Assembly: GCF_900129565.1 (NCBI RefSeq)
Contig: NZ_FQWD01000003.1
Location: 721,015-785,014 of the forward strand
DNA: 64,000 nt
From: Marisediminitalea aggregata
GTDB lineage: Bacteria > Pseudomonadota > Gammaproteobacteria > Enterobacterales > Alteromonadaceae
Reading direction: 5' to 3'
Part shown: in pieces, positions 1 to 9,292 of the stretch
How the letters are laid out: every line of letters begins with the position of its first letter
How positions within the stretch are numbered: position 1 is the first letter of the stretch
The notes under the pieces: generated by a model
The model's database searches: none
Told to the model about the DNA's origin: nothing
Seen by the model: the letters and a program-made list of their open reading frames with translations, nothing else
Program-made: the position numbers and the translations under genes

Positions 1-40
1 TGGCCAGGTTTCATTCCCACCCCGTCTCTTCTACAAAATT

Positions 41-64
41 ATACCTATCACCGCGTTTAGGTAT
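41..64. repeat. Inverted repeat ATACCTA-N10-TAGGTAT
   Basis: Perfect 7-bp arms at 41-47 and 58-64 flank a 10-nt spacer, about 125 bases upstream of the first gene. The size fits a dimeric regulator site or part of a promoter region, but no regulator can be assigned. Confidence 0.4.
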
Positions 65-187
65 TGATTTTGCTACGTACCCTGTGTGGTTAAGACCTTT
101 TATACGCCTTTTTTTGTATATTATTTAATCGTCACCGCATTGGCCCGCAGTCTACAGGGCTCCGCGGTTAATGTGAGGAGAATGAAA

Positions 188-475
188 ATGACCGATACAC
201 CGAGAAATCAAACCTTAGTCATGGGCCAACTGTTGCAAATGAGAGACAAGTTGATCGCCAAGCGCCACCTGATCCCTGCAAACTGTCAGTCTCAGTGGGC
301 TGAGCTGGAAAAAGAAACCGCCGTGTTTGACCCAGCTAACCAGGGTCAGCTGAGTCATTCAGGCAATACGATGGTAACCAAACGCTCTTTATTCCGCGGT
401 AACATCAACGACCTGATGTCACTGGTTGATCAATTGCGTCAGCTAAACAGCCAAATCAAGATCACTGCACACTAG
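188..475 (+). CDS. Small conserved-looking hypothetical protein (95 aa)
   Basis: I do not recognise this family. The protein is soluble, rich in Gln, Leu and Lys, with no signal peptide, membrane segment or cysteine cluster (one Cys near residue 20). The reading frame is open upstream to about 86, but the ATG at 188 is preceded by AGGAG at 176-180 with good spacing, whereas the ATG at 182 is too close to that site. Its last 33 bases overlap, tail to tail, the 3' end of the GNAT/peptidase gene on the other strand. It is predicted helical with a short C-terminal leucine-rich stretch. Function unknown. Confidence 0.6.
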   Translation: MTDTPRNQTLVMGQLLQMRDKLIAKRHLIPANCQSQWAELEKETAVFDPANQGQLSHSGNTMVTKRSLFRGNINDLMSLVDQLRQLNSQIKITAH

Positions 476-1591
476 TGATTGCGCTTGCTGGCGCAACACA
501 ATGGCGGCTTTGATTTTACGTTTGCCATAACTGGCCATACGTATAAAGTCTTCCCGGGCAATTGGAACATGTTGATAATCCATTGCTCCCGGGGTGGACG
601 GATCGGGATCGTGAATATACACACACTGATCATCAATGGCTGTAACCACAACCCAATGAGGGGCTTTCGTCCGGTCGAAGCGATAGGTGCTGATCAGGCA
701 CACCAGCGCACAATCCTGCATATTCTGATAATTATCCAACCGGGTTAGCCAATCCAAATAAAAGACCGGTAACTGCTGTTGCTCTGCCTCGTTAAAAAAG
801 TTTTCTTCAACGGCCTGTAGCGTTTGTCGTTTGTGCTCATTGCGCACGCCGTCAACAAACAAAGGCGCGCCCTGATTCAAATACACTTTTACGTCGAAGC
901 CCCTTGCCTGCGCAGCCATTGCAAGTCCAATTGGGTGGGTACCTGCAGGTCCACTGGTCATGTACACTGTATTCGCTTCCCGCCAGATACTGAATTCGTC
1001 CCGCTGATTTGGTACCCGCGAGTGGTCCAGCATAGCCATTGCCATTAATAAACTGGCAGGCCCACAGGTAAACTCTGTCGTTTGCTGATACCACGGGCAA
1101 CGACGCAACGTTTTTTCCGGTCCGCTCAATGGCAGCGCTTTCTGCATGCGAATCGCATTCGTATCGTCTTCGTAATAGTGTTCAAACATACCAAAAGGCA
1201 AAAATCCCATACGCTCGTAAAGGCGTTGAGCCGACTGGTTATGTTCAGCAACCTCCAGTCGCATATATCGCTTTCCACGTGCAGTGGCGCGTTGCTCGAG
1301 CCATAGCACCATGGCTTCTGCCAAACGCTGTCCACGGGCATCTTCGTGAACCGCCAGAGAATACAAACGAGTGAGTAAGGTTCCGCGTCGGAGCAACAAC
1401 AACCCATAGCCCAGTAACTGGCCATCGCTGTCAGCGACGACCAGTTCTGCATTTTTCGCGGTCAGATAATGTCGGAAACTCCGACGGCTCAGCCGATCAT
1501 TACTAAAGCAATGATTCTCCAGTGCCACCAGCTTGTTTAAATCGCTGATCGCACCGCCTCTTAATTGCCATTGACCCACTGAAATAGCCAT
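443..1591 (-). CDS. GNAT acetyltransferase fused to papain-like (C39-like) peptidase
   Basis: Two-domain protein of 382 aa. Residues about 8-155 form a GNAT N-acetyltransferase (RimI-like; the acetyl-CoA loop is around residues 80-95, with EDARGQRLAEAM). Residues about 163-370 form a papain-fold, C39-like peptidase (DUF3335 type) with candidate catalytic Cys176 in FTCGPAS, His312 in HWVVVT and Asp328 in IHDPDP. It starts 2 bp after the stop of the RimK-like ligase gene, so the two are surely cotranscribed. In comparative-genomic work on amidoligases this fusion recurs beside RimK-like ATP-grasp proteins and was proposed to process or tag peptides. The substrate is unknown. Active-site residues look intact. 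Confidence 0.85.
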   Translation of the reverse strand: MAISVGQWQLRGGAISDLNKLVALENHCFSNDRLSRRSFRHYLTAKNAELVVADSDGQLLGYGLLLLRRGTLLTRLYSLAVHEDARGQRLAEAMVLWLEQRATARGKRYMRLEVAEHNQSAQRLYERMGFLPFGMFEHYYEDDTNAIRMQKALPLSGPEKTLRRCPWYQQTTEFTCGPASLLMAMAMLDHSRVPNQRDEFSIWREANTVYMTSGPAGTHPIGLAMAAQARGFDVKVYLNQGAPLFVDGVRNEHKRQTLQAVEENFFNEAEQQQLPVFYLDWLTRLDNYQNMQDCALVCLISTYRFDRTKAPHWVVVTAIDDQCVYIHDPDPSTPGAMDYQHVPIAREDFIRMASYGKRKIKAAIVLRQQAQSLVCSDLDLAV

Positions 1592-1593
1592 GA

Positions 1594-3039
1594 TTATCTG
1601 CCTCTGCGTTCTAACCGGCTGGCAAATTCCTGCATTACCAGCAGGTACAATTCCTGACCCAGGTATTTATCTTCAATGCCTGAATCGATATTAGGGTTGT
1701 CATTCACTTCAATGACATACACCTTATTGCCACGTTGTTTTATATCCACGCCGTACAGACCCACGCCGGCGACTTCCGCGGCACTGATAGCCGCTTTTAA
1801 TACCGGGCGCGGTACTTCAAATGTCGGCAAGGTGACAAACCCACCGGAATCGGCTTTGTCGCCCTGGTGGTTGTAAATCTGCCAGTGGTTGCGCGCCATA
1901 AAGTACTTACAGGCGTAAATCGGTCGACCACCCAGCATACCAATACGCCAGTCGAACTCGGTAAAAATGTACTCCTGCACCAGCACTAACGCTGACTCTT
2001 TCAGCATGCTGTTCAGCTTGCTAATCAGCGCTTCGCGGGTTTCCACTTTGTAAACACCGCGGGAGAACGAACTTTCCGGTAACTTCAAAATTAACGGCAA
2101 GTTGAGATCAGCAATCAGCTGCTCACAAGTCGCTTCATCCGCATTGGTCACGAAGCGGCTCTTAGGCGCAGGTACCTTGTTATAGGTAAATGCATCCTGC
2201 AGGAACACTTTGTTACAGCAACGCAGAATCGACTGCGTATCGTCAATAACCACAACACCTTCACGTTCCGCTTCGCGGGCGATACGGTATGTCGCGTGGT
2301 CGATTGCCGTTGTTTCACGAACAAACAGCGCATCGTATTGTTCAACGTCGCCAATGGTTTGCGCGGTCACCACTTCCGCATGAAAGCCAACCTTTCCGGC
2401 CGCTTTCACAAAGTTAGCAATGGCACGCTTGTCACTAGGCGGTGTTGGCTCGTCCGGGTTAACCAGAATTGCCATGTCCCAGCGCGCTTGTTTACTGCGG
2501 CCGTTGGTACGCCATTGTTGCTGGGTAAATTGCTTCAACCGCTCAATAAAGGTTGGCTGTAAGCTTTCCGGCACTTCGTTAAGTCCTACCGAGTTACATC
2601 TCACGGCAGTGACATCGCTGCTCAACACCAGTTGCAATAGCGGACTGGGATAGTGCGAGAACGCCACACTGGCCAAACGCTTCAAGCGTACATCGGAGGT
2701 CTTACCGAAACACACGAACAGCTCTCCACCCAGGCTTTCAAGGGCTTCCCGTTCCTGAGGCTTGATTGCAATGGCTGGCAGTTCCTGATCAGCTTGTGCC
2801 GGACGCAGATCGTTAATGGTGTTTACACCAGGAATAACGCGATGCTGTCTCGCTTCGGCCAACAATGAACAATAGTATCCCTGACTCAGGTATTTACCTG
2901 TGTCGCAGAGGTTGATGACCCGTGTTTTCGGCTCATTCAGCTTTGGGTAATCCTGCAGATACTGCTGGAAAGTTAATACCGTCAGCTCCGGCAAGTCGAG
3001 TTGTTCAGCGATGTCCGTAATAATTAAAGTATGATGCAT
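1594..3039 (-). CDS. RimK-like ATP-grasp ligase with RLAN N-terminal domain
   Basis: Predicted peptide ligase of the RimK family (481 aa from the chosen start), expected to use ATP to add amino acids, often glutamate, to a carboxyl group of a peptide or protein. The N-terminal part (to about residue 190) resembles the RLAN domain found in this subgroup. The ATP-grasp domain follows, with LILKLPESSFSRGVYKVE (ATP-binding loop), VQEYIFTEFDWRIGML and the Mg-binding VIEVNDNPNID near the C terminus. The frame is open to 3138, but homologous proteins begin at a segment like MHHTLIITDI, so I place the start at 3039. Neither start has a strong ribosome site. It forms an operon with the GNAT/peptidase gene and lacks the rpsF context of classical rimK. 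Confidence 0.85.
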   Translation of the reverse strand: MHHTLIITDIAEQLDLPELTVLTFQQYLQDYPKLNEPKTRVINLCDTGKYLSQGYYCSLLAEARQHRVIPGVNTINDLRPAQADQELPAIAIKPQEREALESLGGELFVCFGKTSDVRLKRLASVAFSHYPSPLLQLVLSSDVTAVRCNSVGLNEVPESLQPTFIERLKQFTQQQWRTNGRSKQARWDMAILVNPDEPTPPSDKRAIANFVKAAGKVGFHAEVVTAQTIGDVEQYDALFVRETTAIDHATYRIAREAEREGVVVIDDTQSILRCCNKVFLQDAFTYNKVPAPKSRFVTNADEATCEQLIADLNLPLILKLPESSFSRGVYKVETREALISKLNSMLKESALVLVQEYIFTEFDWRIGMLGGRPIYACKYFMARNHWQIYNHQGDKADSGGFVTLPTFEVPRPVLKAAISAAEVAGVGLYGVDIKQRGNKVYVIEVNDNPNIDSGIEDKYLGQELYLLVMQEFASRLERRGR

Positions 3040-3350
3040 GAGTGCGTTCAGTTTTCCTGGCTTTGCCGCTATACACACAGCCACACAATTGTTGCTGTCA
3101 TAGAGCGATGTATTGAGCGCAAAGTGTATAGAACTCATCGGCCGCTGGATAACGGATTATTTTTATCGTCACGACTGTTATCCTTAATACCGCCCATAAT
3201 AATGAAGCAGACAAAAGTGATTCGTTGGCGTGCTGTTGTATCCGGAGTAATTTGTAAGGTGATTGGTCGGATCTGCGGTTCACAAGTCAGTGCGAATGCA
3301 CTATCCTCCACCATGCGTTTGTACTAACGCGGAATTGTGAAGGAGTGTGT
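3040..3350. other. Intergenic region between divergent rimK-like and antiporter genes
   Basis: About 310 bases between two diverging genes. It must hold both promoters, but I cannot pick out convincing -35/-10 pairs. The longer alternative N terminus of the RimK-like gene (to 3138) would take up the first 100 bases. No RNA gene or repeat was seen. Confidence 0.4.
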
Positions 3351-4322
3351 ATGCTGTTAGCGAGCGTCGCTATTATTTTAGGGTTACCTTTATTACTGTG
3401 GAGTGCCGACAAATTTGTAGGAGGCGCTGCATCTGTCGCTCGTCAGTTCGGACTGTCGCCGCTGCTAATAGGCATGTTAATTATTGGCTTTGGTACCTCT
3501 GCACCAGAAATTATAGTGTCTGTGATCGCTGCACTGGAAGGCAGTTCCGGTATCGCACTGGGCAACGCGTTTGGCTCTAACATTGCCAATATTGCGTTAA
3601 TCCTGGGTATTACCGCACTTATTAGTCCTATTGCCGTTCGCTCTGAAATTATCCGTAAAGAGCTGCCTATTCTGCTAGGCCTTACCTTCTTTGCAGCCTG
3701 GCAATTACTGGATGCAAACTTGTCCAAGGACGATGCGTTTTCTTTGCTTGGATTATTTATACTGCTTATTTCCTGGAGTATCTGGACCGGTCTTCGCGGC
3801 GACAAAGACGCGCTGGCAGAAGAGTTTGGCGAAGAGCTGAACAGCAAACCTGCCAACCTTAAAGCAGATACCCTGTGGCTGATTGTCGGTCTGATTTTAT
3901 TGATTATCAGCTCGCGTATCCTGGTATGGGGAGCGGTTGAAATAGCGACCTTCTTCGGCGTTAGCGATGTCGTCATTGGACTCACCGTGATAGCCATTGG
4001 TACGTCGTTACCTGAATTGGCTTCGTCTTTGGTTGCAGTGAAGAAAGGCGAACACGATATGGCATTGGGTAATGTCATTGGCTCAAATATGTTTAACACA
4101 CTGGCCGTAGTGGGTATTGCAGGTGTGATTCACCCTATGCAGGTAGACAGCAGCTTCTTGTACCGCGACACCTTATTTATGCTCATTCTGTCTGTCGCAT
4201 TATTTGTGTTCTGTATTGGCCTGAAAGGACCGGGGCGCCTTAACCGCTTGGAAGGTGGCGTGTTTTTACTGGCCTACATTGGTTACACCTATTATCTGGT
4301 AACCAGCGCGTTTATCGCCTGA
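3351..4322 (+). CDS. yrbG: Calcium/sodium antiporter (YrbG family)
   Basis: Inner-membrane cation exchanger of the CaCA superfamily (323 aa), expected to exchange Ca2+ for Na+ or H+. The two inverted alpha-repeats are visible: GFGTSAPEIIVS near residue 45 and AIGTSLPELASS near residue 220, each followed by a glycine-rich GNxxGSNxxN segment (GNAFGSNIANI and GNVIGSNMFNT). About ten hydrophobic segments are present, with an acidic cytoplasmic loop (EEFGEELNSK) in the middle. A GTG at 3345 extends the frame by two codons, but AAGGAG at 3340-3345 with proper spacing points to the ATG at 3351. A strong terminator follows. Confidence 0.92.
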   Translation: MLLASVAIILGLPLLLWSADKFVGGAASVARQFGLSPLLIGMLIIGFGTSAPEIIVSVIAALEGSSGIALGNAFGSNIANIALILGITALISPIAVRSEIIRKELPILLGLTFFAAWQLLDANLSKDDAFSLLGLFILLISWSIWTGLRGDKDALAEEFGEELNSKPANLKADTLWLIVGLILLIISSRILVWGAVEIATFFGVSDVVIGLTVIAIGTSLPELASSLVAVKKGEHDMALGNVIGSNMFNTLAVVGIAGVIHPMQVDSSFLYRDTLFMLILSVALFVFCIGLKGPGRLNRLEGGVFLLAYIGYTYYLVTSAFIA

Positions 4323-4326
4323 TAAC

Positions 4327-4361
4327 AAAAAAGCTGAACGCCTTGCGTTCAGCTTTTTTTG
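4327..4361 (+). terminator. Rho-independent terminator after the antiporter gene
   Basis: Stem AAGCTGAACGC / GCGTTCAGCTT with a short loop, followed by a run of T. It lies 5 bases after the antiporter stop codon and, being A/T flanked on both sides, could also serve the convergent gene at 4381-4770. Confidence 0.9.
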
Positions 4362-4380
4362 TATAACGTGTGCGGTTTAG

Positions 4381-4770
4381 TTATGCCAGCAATATCGAAT
4401 TGATCGTCACCAGACTCACCGTACTGATGCCTGCCAGAATAAATAAGTTAACGCCGTAATTGTCTTCTTTGCGGCGGCTGCGACGCGACCGCAAAAACAT
4501 CGTGATCAAGCTCGCCCCTAAGCAAACCTGAAGCAAACGGATCAGTGCGTTCATGTACTCAGGCGACCAACTGGTGCGGCCATCGATACCCCAAAACTGC
4601 TGTACACCGCTGACCATTTCCGGACGGGCAAAATGAAATAACAGCAAGCAAACCACCAGCGCTAACCACACCAGTGAATTTAATGTAATAACAACCTGGT
4701 AATAGGTATCCTTTTCGCGCGATTTCTTGCGACGGTCCTCACCAAATCTGATTGCCTGCTGTACTGCCAT
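4381..4770 (-). CDS. Small three-helix membrane protein of unknown function
   Basis: 129-aa protein with a charged N terminus (RFGEDRRKKSREKD) and three hydrophobic segments at about residues 25-47, 72-93 and 106-128. A basic loop (RSRRSRRKED) between helices 2 and 3 suggests a cytoplasmic loop. GAGAGGGG lies at a suitable distance upstream of the ATG. It converges on the antiporter gene and is transcribed away from asnS. I do not recognise the family. Confidence 0.7.
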   Translation of the reverse strand: MAVQQAIRFGEDRRKKSREKDTYYQVVITLNSLVWLALVVCLLLFHFARPEMVSGVQQFWGIDGRTSWSPEYMNALIRLLQVCLGASLITMFLRSRRSRRKEDNYGVNLFILAGISTVSLVTINSILLA

Positions 4771-4970
4771 GTTACCCCTCTCACTCTACTTCACGTCACG
4801 ACACTGGTCGAAAATCCATCAACCCAATGCCGTAGTGATACAAAATTGAACGATTCACAGTATATATCGGCATTTTTCGATTTTTGTTTAATAAATCTGG
4901 ATGCAATCGACCAAGGGCTGTGCGATGATTTGCGCTTTAGCACAAAATCTATTTGTTGGAGAGAATAACC

Positions 4971-6368
4971 ATGACACACGCCCCCGTTGTCGACGTACTG
5001 GCTGGTAAGTACGCGGTTGGCGAAACGGTAACTGTAAAAGGCTGGGTTCGCACCCGTCGTGATTCAAAAGCCGGCTTGTCTTTCATTGCCCTGCATGATG
5101 GCAGCTGTTTTGATCCTGTGCAGGTCATTGCACTGAATACGTTACCCAATTATGCCGATATACAACGCCTGACGGCGGGTTGTTCTCTGGTTGTCACTGC
5201 CACAGTAAAAGAATCTGAAGGCCAGGGACAAGCACTGGAACTGGACGCTACCGAGGTGAGCATTGTGGGCTGGGTAGAAAACCCGGACACGTACCCGATG
5301 GCAGCGAAACGTCATAGTATTGAGTACCTGCGCGAGCACGCGCATTTGCGCCCGCGAACCAATGTAATTGGTGCAGTCACTCGTGTACGTAACTGTTTGT
5401 CTCAGGCTATTCACCGCTTCTTCCACGAGCGCGGCTATTTTTGGGTCAGTACGCCCATAATCACCGCTAGTGATACCGAAGGTGCGGGTGAGTTGTTCCG
5501 TGTCTCTACGCTCGACATGATGAACATCCCAACCACAGAACAAGGCGATGTGGATTACAGTCAGGACTTTTTCGGTCGTGAAGCGTACCTCACGGTATCC
5601 GGTCAGCTGAACGGCGAAACTTACGCCTGTGCAATGTCAAAAATTTACACGTTTGGCCCGACTTTCCGCGCCGAAAACAGCAACACGTCACGTCACCTTG
5701 CTGAATTCTGGATGATTGAACCGGAAGTCGCGTTTGCCGATTTAGGTGATATCGCGCAGTTAGCCGAAGACATGTTGAAGTACGTGTGTAAAGCGGTTTT
5801 GGAAGAACGTGCCGATGACATGGCGTTTTTCGCGCAGCGCATTAACAAAGAAGCCATTAGCCGCCTTGAAAAGCTGATCAGCAGTGACTTTGTGCGCATG
5901 GATTACACTGACGCCATCGAAATTCTTGAAAACTGCGGCAAAGACTTCGAATTCCCGGTTAGCTGGGGCATTGACTTGTCGAGTGAGCACGAACGCTATC
6001 TGGCCGAAGAGCATGTTGGCGCACCTATCATCATGCAGAACTATCCAAAAGACATTAAAGCGTTTTATATGCGTCTGAACGACGACAACAAAACGGTTGC
6101 TGCCATGGATGTACTGGCTCCGGGTATCGGTGAAATCATCGGTGGCTCGCAGCGTGAAGAACGCCTGGACGTGTTCGACGACCGCCTGGAAGAAATGGGC
6201 CTGAGCAAAGAAGACTACGGCTGGTATCGCGATCTTCGCCGCTACGGTACCGTGCCTCACTCAGGTTTTGGGTTAGGCTTCGAGCGTCTGGTGGCTTACG
6301 TAACCGGTATGCAGAACGTGCGTGACGTGATTCCTTTCCCACGTACACCGGGTAACGCAAGCTACTAG
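4971..6368 (+). CDS. asnS: Asparaginyl-tRNA synthetase
   Basis: Class IIb aminoacyl-tRNA synthetase charging tRNA-Asn. 465 aa, equal to the usual bacterial length. The N-terminal OB-fold anticodon-binding domain (to about residue 110, with [12 protein letters not shown]) is followed by the class II core: motif 2 [21 protein letters not shown] and motif 3 [30 protein letters not shown]. The frame extends to 4953, but the ATG at 4971 ([10 protein letters not shown]) follows GGAGAG and matches the family start. Single-gene unit with its own terminator. Confidence 0.97.
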   Translation: MTHAPVVDVLAGKYAVGETVTVKGWVRTRRDSKAGLSFIALHDGSCFDPVQVIALNTLPNYADIQRLTAGCSLVVTATVKESEGQGQALELDATEVSIVGWVENPDTYPMAAKRHSIEYLREHAHLRPRTNVIGAVTRVRNCLSQAIHRFFHERGYFWVSTPIITASDTEGAGELFRVSTLDMMNIPTTEQGDVDYSQDFFGREAYLTVSGQLNGETYACAMSKIYTFGPTFRAENSNTSRHLAEFWMIEPEVAFADLGDIAQLAEDMLKYVCKAVLEERADDMAFFAQRINKEAISRLEKLISSDFVRMDYTDAIEILENCGKDFEFPVSWGIDLSSEHERYLAEEHVGAPIIMQNYPKDIKAFYMRLNDDNKTVAAMDVLAPGIGEIIGGSQREERLDVFDDRLEEMGLSKEDYGWYRDLRRYGTVPHSGFGLGFERLVAYVTGMQNVRDVIPFPRTPGNASY

Positions 6369-6384
6369 ATCTGTTACTCATTAG

Positions 6385-6411
6385 AAAGGCAGCGAATCGC
6401 TGCCTTTTTTG
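6385..6411 (+). terminator. Rho-independent terminator after asnS
   Basis: Ten-base-pair stem AAAGGCAGCG / CGCTGCCTTT with a 3-nt loop followed by T residues, 16 bases after the asnS stop. Confidence 0.92.
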
Positions 6412-6503
6412 TACCTGAAATTCACGCTGCGTCTGTTTATCAGGCTATAATCGCAACCTCTTCTGGGTTACTCTATATACCTAAGTGATTGTTGGCGTTA
6501 CTC

Positions 6504-7652
6504 ATGTCCGAAAATGCATCAACCTGCGAGCTAATCTGTTCTCAATGCGAAGCCACGGTAAACGTGCCGCATTTACAGCACAAGCAACGCGCAGTGTGCC
6601 CTCGGTGTGGCCACACCCTCAGTATTTACCATAAACAGGACTACGCACTTTGCTTGTCTTTGGCAGTCAGTGCATTGGTGTTTCTGTGCCTGTCTTTGCC
6701 GTTTAATTTTTTGTCATTCCGCGCCAGCGGGCAACAAAATAACATCGATCTGCCCGGCGGGTTGAACGTGCTGATTGAACAGGATTATGTGTCTCTTGCG
6801 TTGATAACCGGGCTGGCTACACTCGTTCTACCGGGCTTGGTACTTGTGGGGTTGGTGGTTTTACTATGGGGGCGTTTGTTTTCCACGCCCCAAAACTGGA
6901 TGAAAACCGTACTGTTCTGGGTAAAAACACTGATGCCTTGGAGCATGGCCGAAATATTCTTGTTAGGCACATTGGTTAGCCTGATAAAAATTACGTCTCT
7001 TGCCGACGTTGCAATTGGTATGTCATTTTATGCCTTCGTGCTCTTTAGTGTTTGCATGAGTGCTGCCCTGTTTTACTTTGACGAGACACGCATCAAAATC
7101 TGGCTTTACAACGGACACCTGCCTCAGGCAAAACCGCTTAGCGACGAGACAGCGAGTCTTAGCATTCAACGCACCTGGGCACTCCTGTTCACTGCCGTAC
7201 TGCTCTACATACCGGCCAACGCTTTACCGATTATGCACACCGAACTATTTGGCAGCGATGAACCCAACACCATAATGGGCGGCGTGATCAGTTTATGGCA
7301 ATCAGGGTCGTATCCTATTGCCGGGGTCATCTTTGGTGCTAGTATAGTCATACCCATTGCCAAGCTGGTTATTTTGGCGAGATTAACGTATGCCGTTCAG
7401 TATCATGAGCTAACCCGCCCTGACCGGCAAATTCGCTACTACCGTTTTATTGAATTTATCGGCCGTTGGTCGATGATTGATGTGTTTGTCGTTGCGATTC
7501 TGGTTGCCCTGATTCAATTGGGCAGCACATTATCCATATACCCCGGACCTGCAGCTCTGGCGTTTTGTGCGCTGGTGTTCGTTACCATGCTAGCGGCAAT
7601 GACATTCGACACAAGGCTAATCTGGCAGCAAAGGAAAGTCAGTACACTATGA
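6504..7652 (+). CDS. pqiA: PqiA-type membrane protein (intermembrane lipid transport)
   Basis: Inner-membrane protein (382 aa) of the paraquat-inducible protein A family, partner of the MCE protein PqiB. The N terminus has a zinc-ribbon (CSQCE near residue 14 and CPRCG near residue 34), followed by two sets of four membrane helices. The second half carries the family signature around ALPIMHTELFGSDEPNTI and a further membrane bundle, but lacks the second CxxC pair seen in many PqiA proteins. The frame also allows TTG starts at 6489/6492. I chose the ATG at 6504, though no strong ribosome site precedes it. Its stop overlaps the pqiB ATG (ATGA). Confidence 0.9.
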   Translation: MSENASTCELICSQCEATVNVPHLQHKQRAVCPRCGHTLSIYHKQDYALCLSLAVSALVFLCLSLPFNFLSFRASGQQNNIDLPGGLNVLIEQDYVSLALITGLATLVLPGLVLVGLVVLLWGRLFSTPQNWMKTVLFWVKTLMPWSMAEIFLLGTLVSLIKITSLADVAIGMSFYAFVLFSVCMSAALFYFDETRIKIWLYNGHLPQAKPLSDETASLSIQRTWALLFTAVLLYIPANALPIMHTELFGSDEPNTIMGGVISLWQSGSYPIAGVIFGASIVIPIAKLVILARLTYAVQYHELTRPDRQIRYYRFIEFIGRWSMIDVFVVAILVALIQLGSTLSIYPGPAALAFCALVFVTMLAAMTFDTRLIWQQRKVSTL

Positions 7653-9292
7653 CGCAAGATGCAAATATAAAACCCACTACGCCCATTTCTAAAGTCTGGG
7701 TTATCCCAATCCTTGCACTGCTTGTGGGCGGCTGGATGGTGTATTACCAGTGGAAGAATCAAGGTCCGCTGATCACCATCAATATGCAATCAGCCAGTGG
7801 TATTGAGGTAAACAAAACGCCAATAAAAGTGCGCGATTTAGACATTGGTCAGGTTAAACGCATTGAACTTAACCCTGATTTGAACGGTGTTACTGTGACA
7901 GCGCGTATCGACAACAATGCCGCACATTTATTGAATGAGAACACCCAGTTTTGGGTAGTTGCGCCGCGCATTTCGTTTTCTGAGGTATCCGGTCTGAATA
8001 CGCTGTTGTCTGGTAGCTTCATCGCCATGACCGCTGAGAGTGGCAATCAGGAAGTCCTGCAGTTTACGGCACTTGAGCGCCCTCCCGTTACCCCACCCGG
8101 CACGCCCGGCCTGCATGTTAAACTCACCAGCCAAAATGACGAGCTGACCTATAAACCGGGCGATACGCTAATTTATAAAGGCTTCAAAGTTGGTGAGTTT
8201 GAAGAGGTCAATTTTAACGTTGATGAAGGCGTGATTGAATATCGCGCTTTCATACACGACCCGTACCACAAATTAATTAACGCTAATACGCGCTTTTGGA
8301 ATGTCAGTGGCGTGAAACTGCAGTTGGCATCAACCGGCCTTACTATTCAAACCGGGAGTCTGGAAACCTTACTCGCCAACGGGGTTACCTTCGGTAATCC
8401 GCAGGGTGTTAGCAAAGGGGCTGCCATCGACAACGACGCTGAGTTTGTCATTTACAACGATTACGACGCCGCTGCCGACGAACGCTTTAAATATGCCGCT
8501 CAGTATATTTTGCTGATTGAAGAAAGCGTAAGAGGACTGACAGTCGGTGCTCCTGTGGAGTACCGTGGTTTGCAAATAGGTAAAGTCGAGGCCATCAACT
8601 ACGCGTCAATTGAAATCGGCAGCCTGCTGGACGACGACTACCCTATCCCTGTGTTGATAAACCTGTACCCTGGAAAAGTGCGTTTAGAGGACAGTGAGAC
8701 CGGCTTGAAATTCTTGCGCGAACGACTGGCCAGATGGATTGGGAAGGATCTCCGCGCGACCCTGCGTATGGGTAACGTACTGACCGGTGGTTTGTACGTA
8801 GACCTGCAGCACGTCGACGATCCGGAAATCGCCGCCATACAAACAGTAAACGGCTTCGATATTATTCCTACGGTCTCTAACGAATTTACCCAGCTTACTC
8901 AAAAAGCTGACGCCATCCTGGACAAAATCAACGCGTTACCGCTTGAAGATCTGATCACACAAATCGGTGATGTGGTACAAACGCTGGAAGCCGCGGCGGA
9001 ATCGGTTAACCAAACCAGTGACAATTTCGATGCAACCCTGGCCAGCTTTGACACTGAAACATTAAATGCGCAAATCCAGCAATCACTGCAAGCATTTGAA
9101 GGGCTGCTGAAGCATTATTCACAAGGCGGCCTGAGTAAAGCAGAGATCGCCGACACGATGAATGCGTTACAGGATACGCTCCGCGCTATTCAGCCCTTGT
9201 TGCGACAACTCAATACCACACCTAACGGACTTATCTTTTCAGACAACGCCGATGTCGATATTCAACCCAAAGCCAGGGAGACAAACCCATGA
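7649..9292 (+). CDS. pqiB: PqiB MCE-domain intermembrane transport protein
   Basis: 547 aa, the same size as E. coli PqiB. One N-terminal membrane helix (about residues 18-36) anchors three successive MCE domains in the periplasm (starting near residues 45, 160 and 285), followed by a long helical C-terminal part (about residues 420-530), the region that in PqiB forms a tube spanning the periplasm to carry lipids between membranes. The start codon overlaps the pqiA stop and the stop overlaps the pqiC start, so the three genes are translationally coupled. Confidence 0.95.
   Translation: MTQDANIKPTTPISKVWVIPILALLVGGWMVYYQWKNQGPLITINMQSASGIEVNKTPIKVRDLDIGQVKRIELNPDLNGVTVTARIDNNAAHLLNENTQFWVVAPRISFSEVSGLNTLLSGSFIAMTAESGNQEVLQFTALERPPVTPPGTPGLHVKLTSQNDELTYKPGDTLIYKGFKVGEFEEVNFNVDEGVIEYRAFIHDPYHKLINANTRFWNVSGVKLQLASTGLTIQTGSLETLLANGVTFGNPQGVSKGAAIDNDAEFVIYNDYDAAADERFKYAAQYILLIEESVRGLTVGAPVEYRGLQIGKVEAINYASIEIGSLLDDDYPIPVLINLYPGKVRLEDSETGLKFLRERLARWIGKDLRATLRMGNVLTGGLYVDLQHVDDPEIAAIQTVNGFDIIPTVSNEFTQLTQKADAILDKINALPLEDLITQIGDVVQTLEAAAESVNQTSDNFDATLASFDTETLNAQIQQSLQAFEGLLKHYSQGGLSKAEIADTMNALQDTLRAIQPLLRQLNTTPNGLIFSDNADVDIQPKARETNP

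Noticed and set aside
3443..4099. 218-aa open frame antisense to the antiporter gene
   Set aside because: The plus-strand frame has full family motifs, ribosome site and terminator; the antisense frame is a composition shadow.
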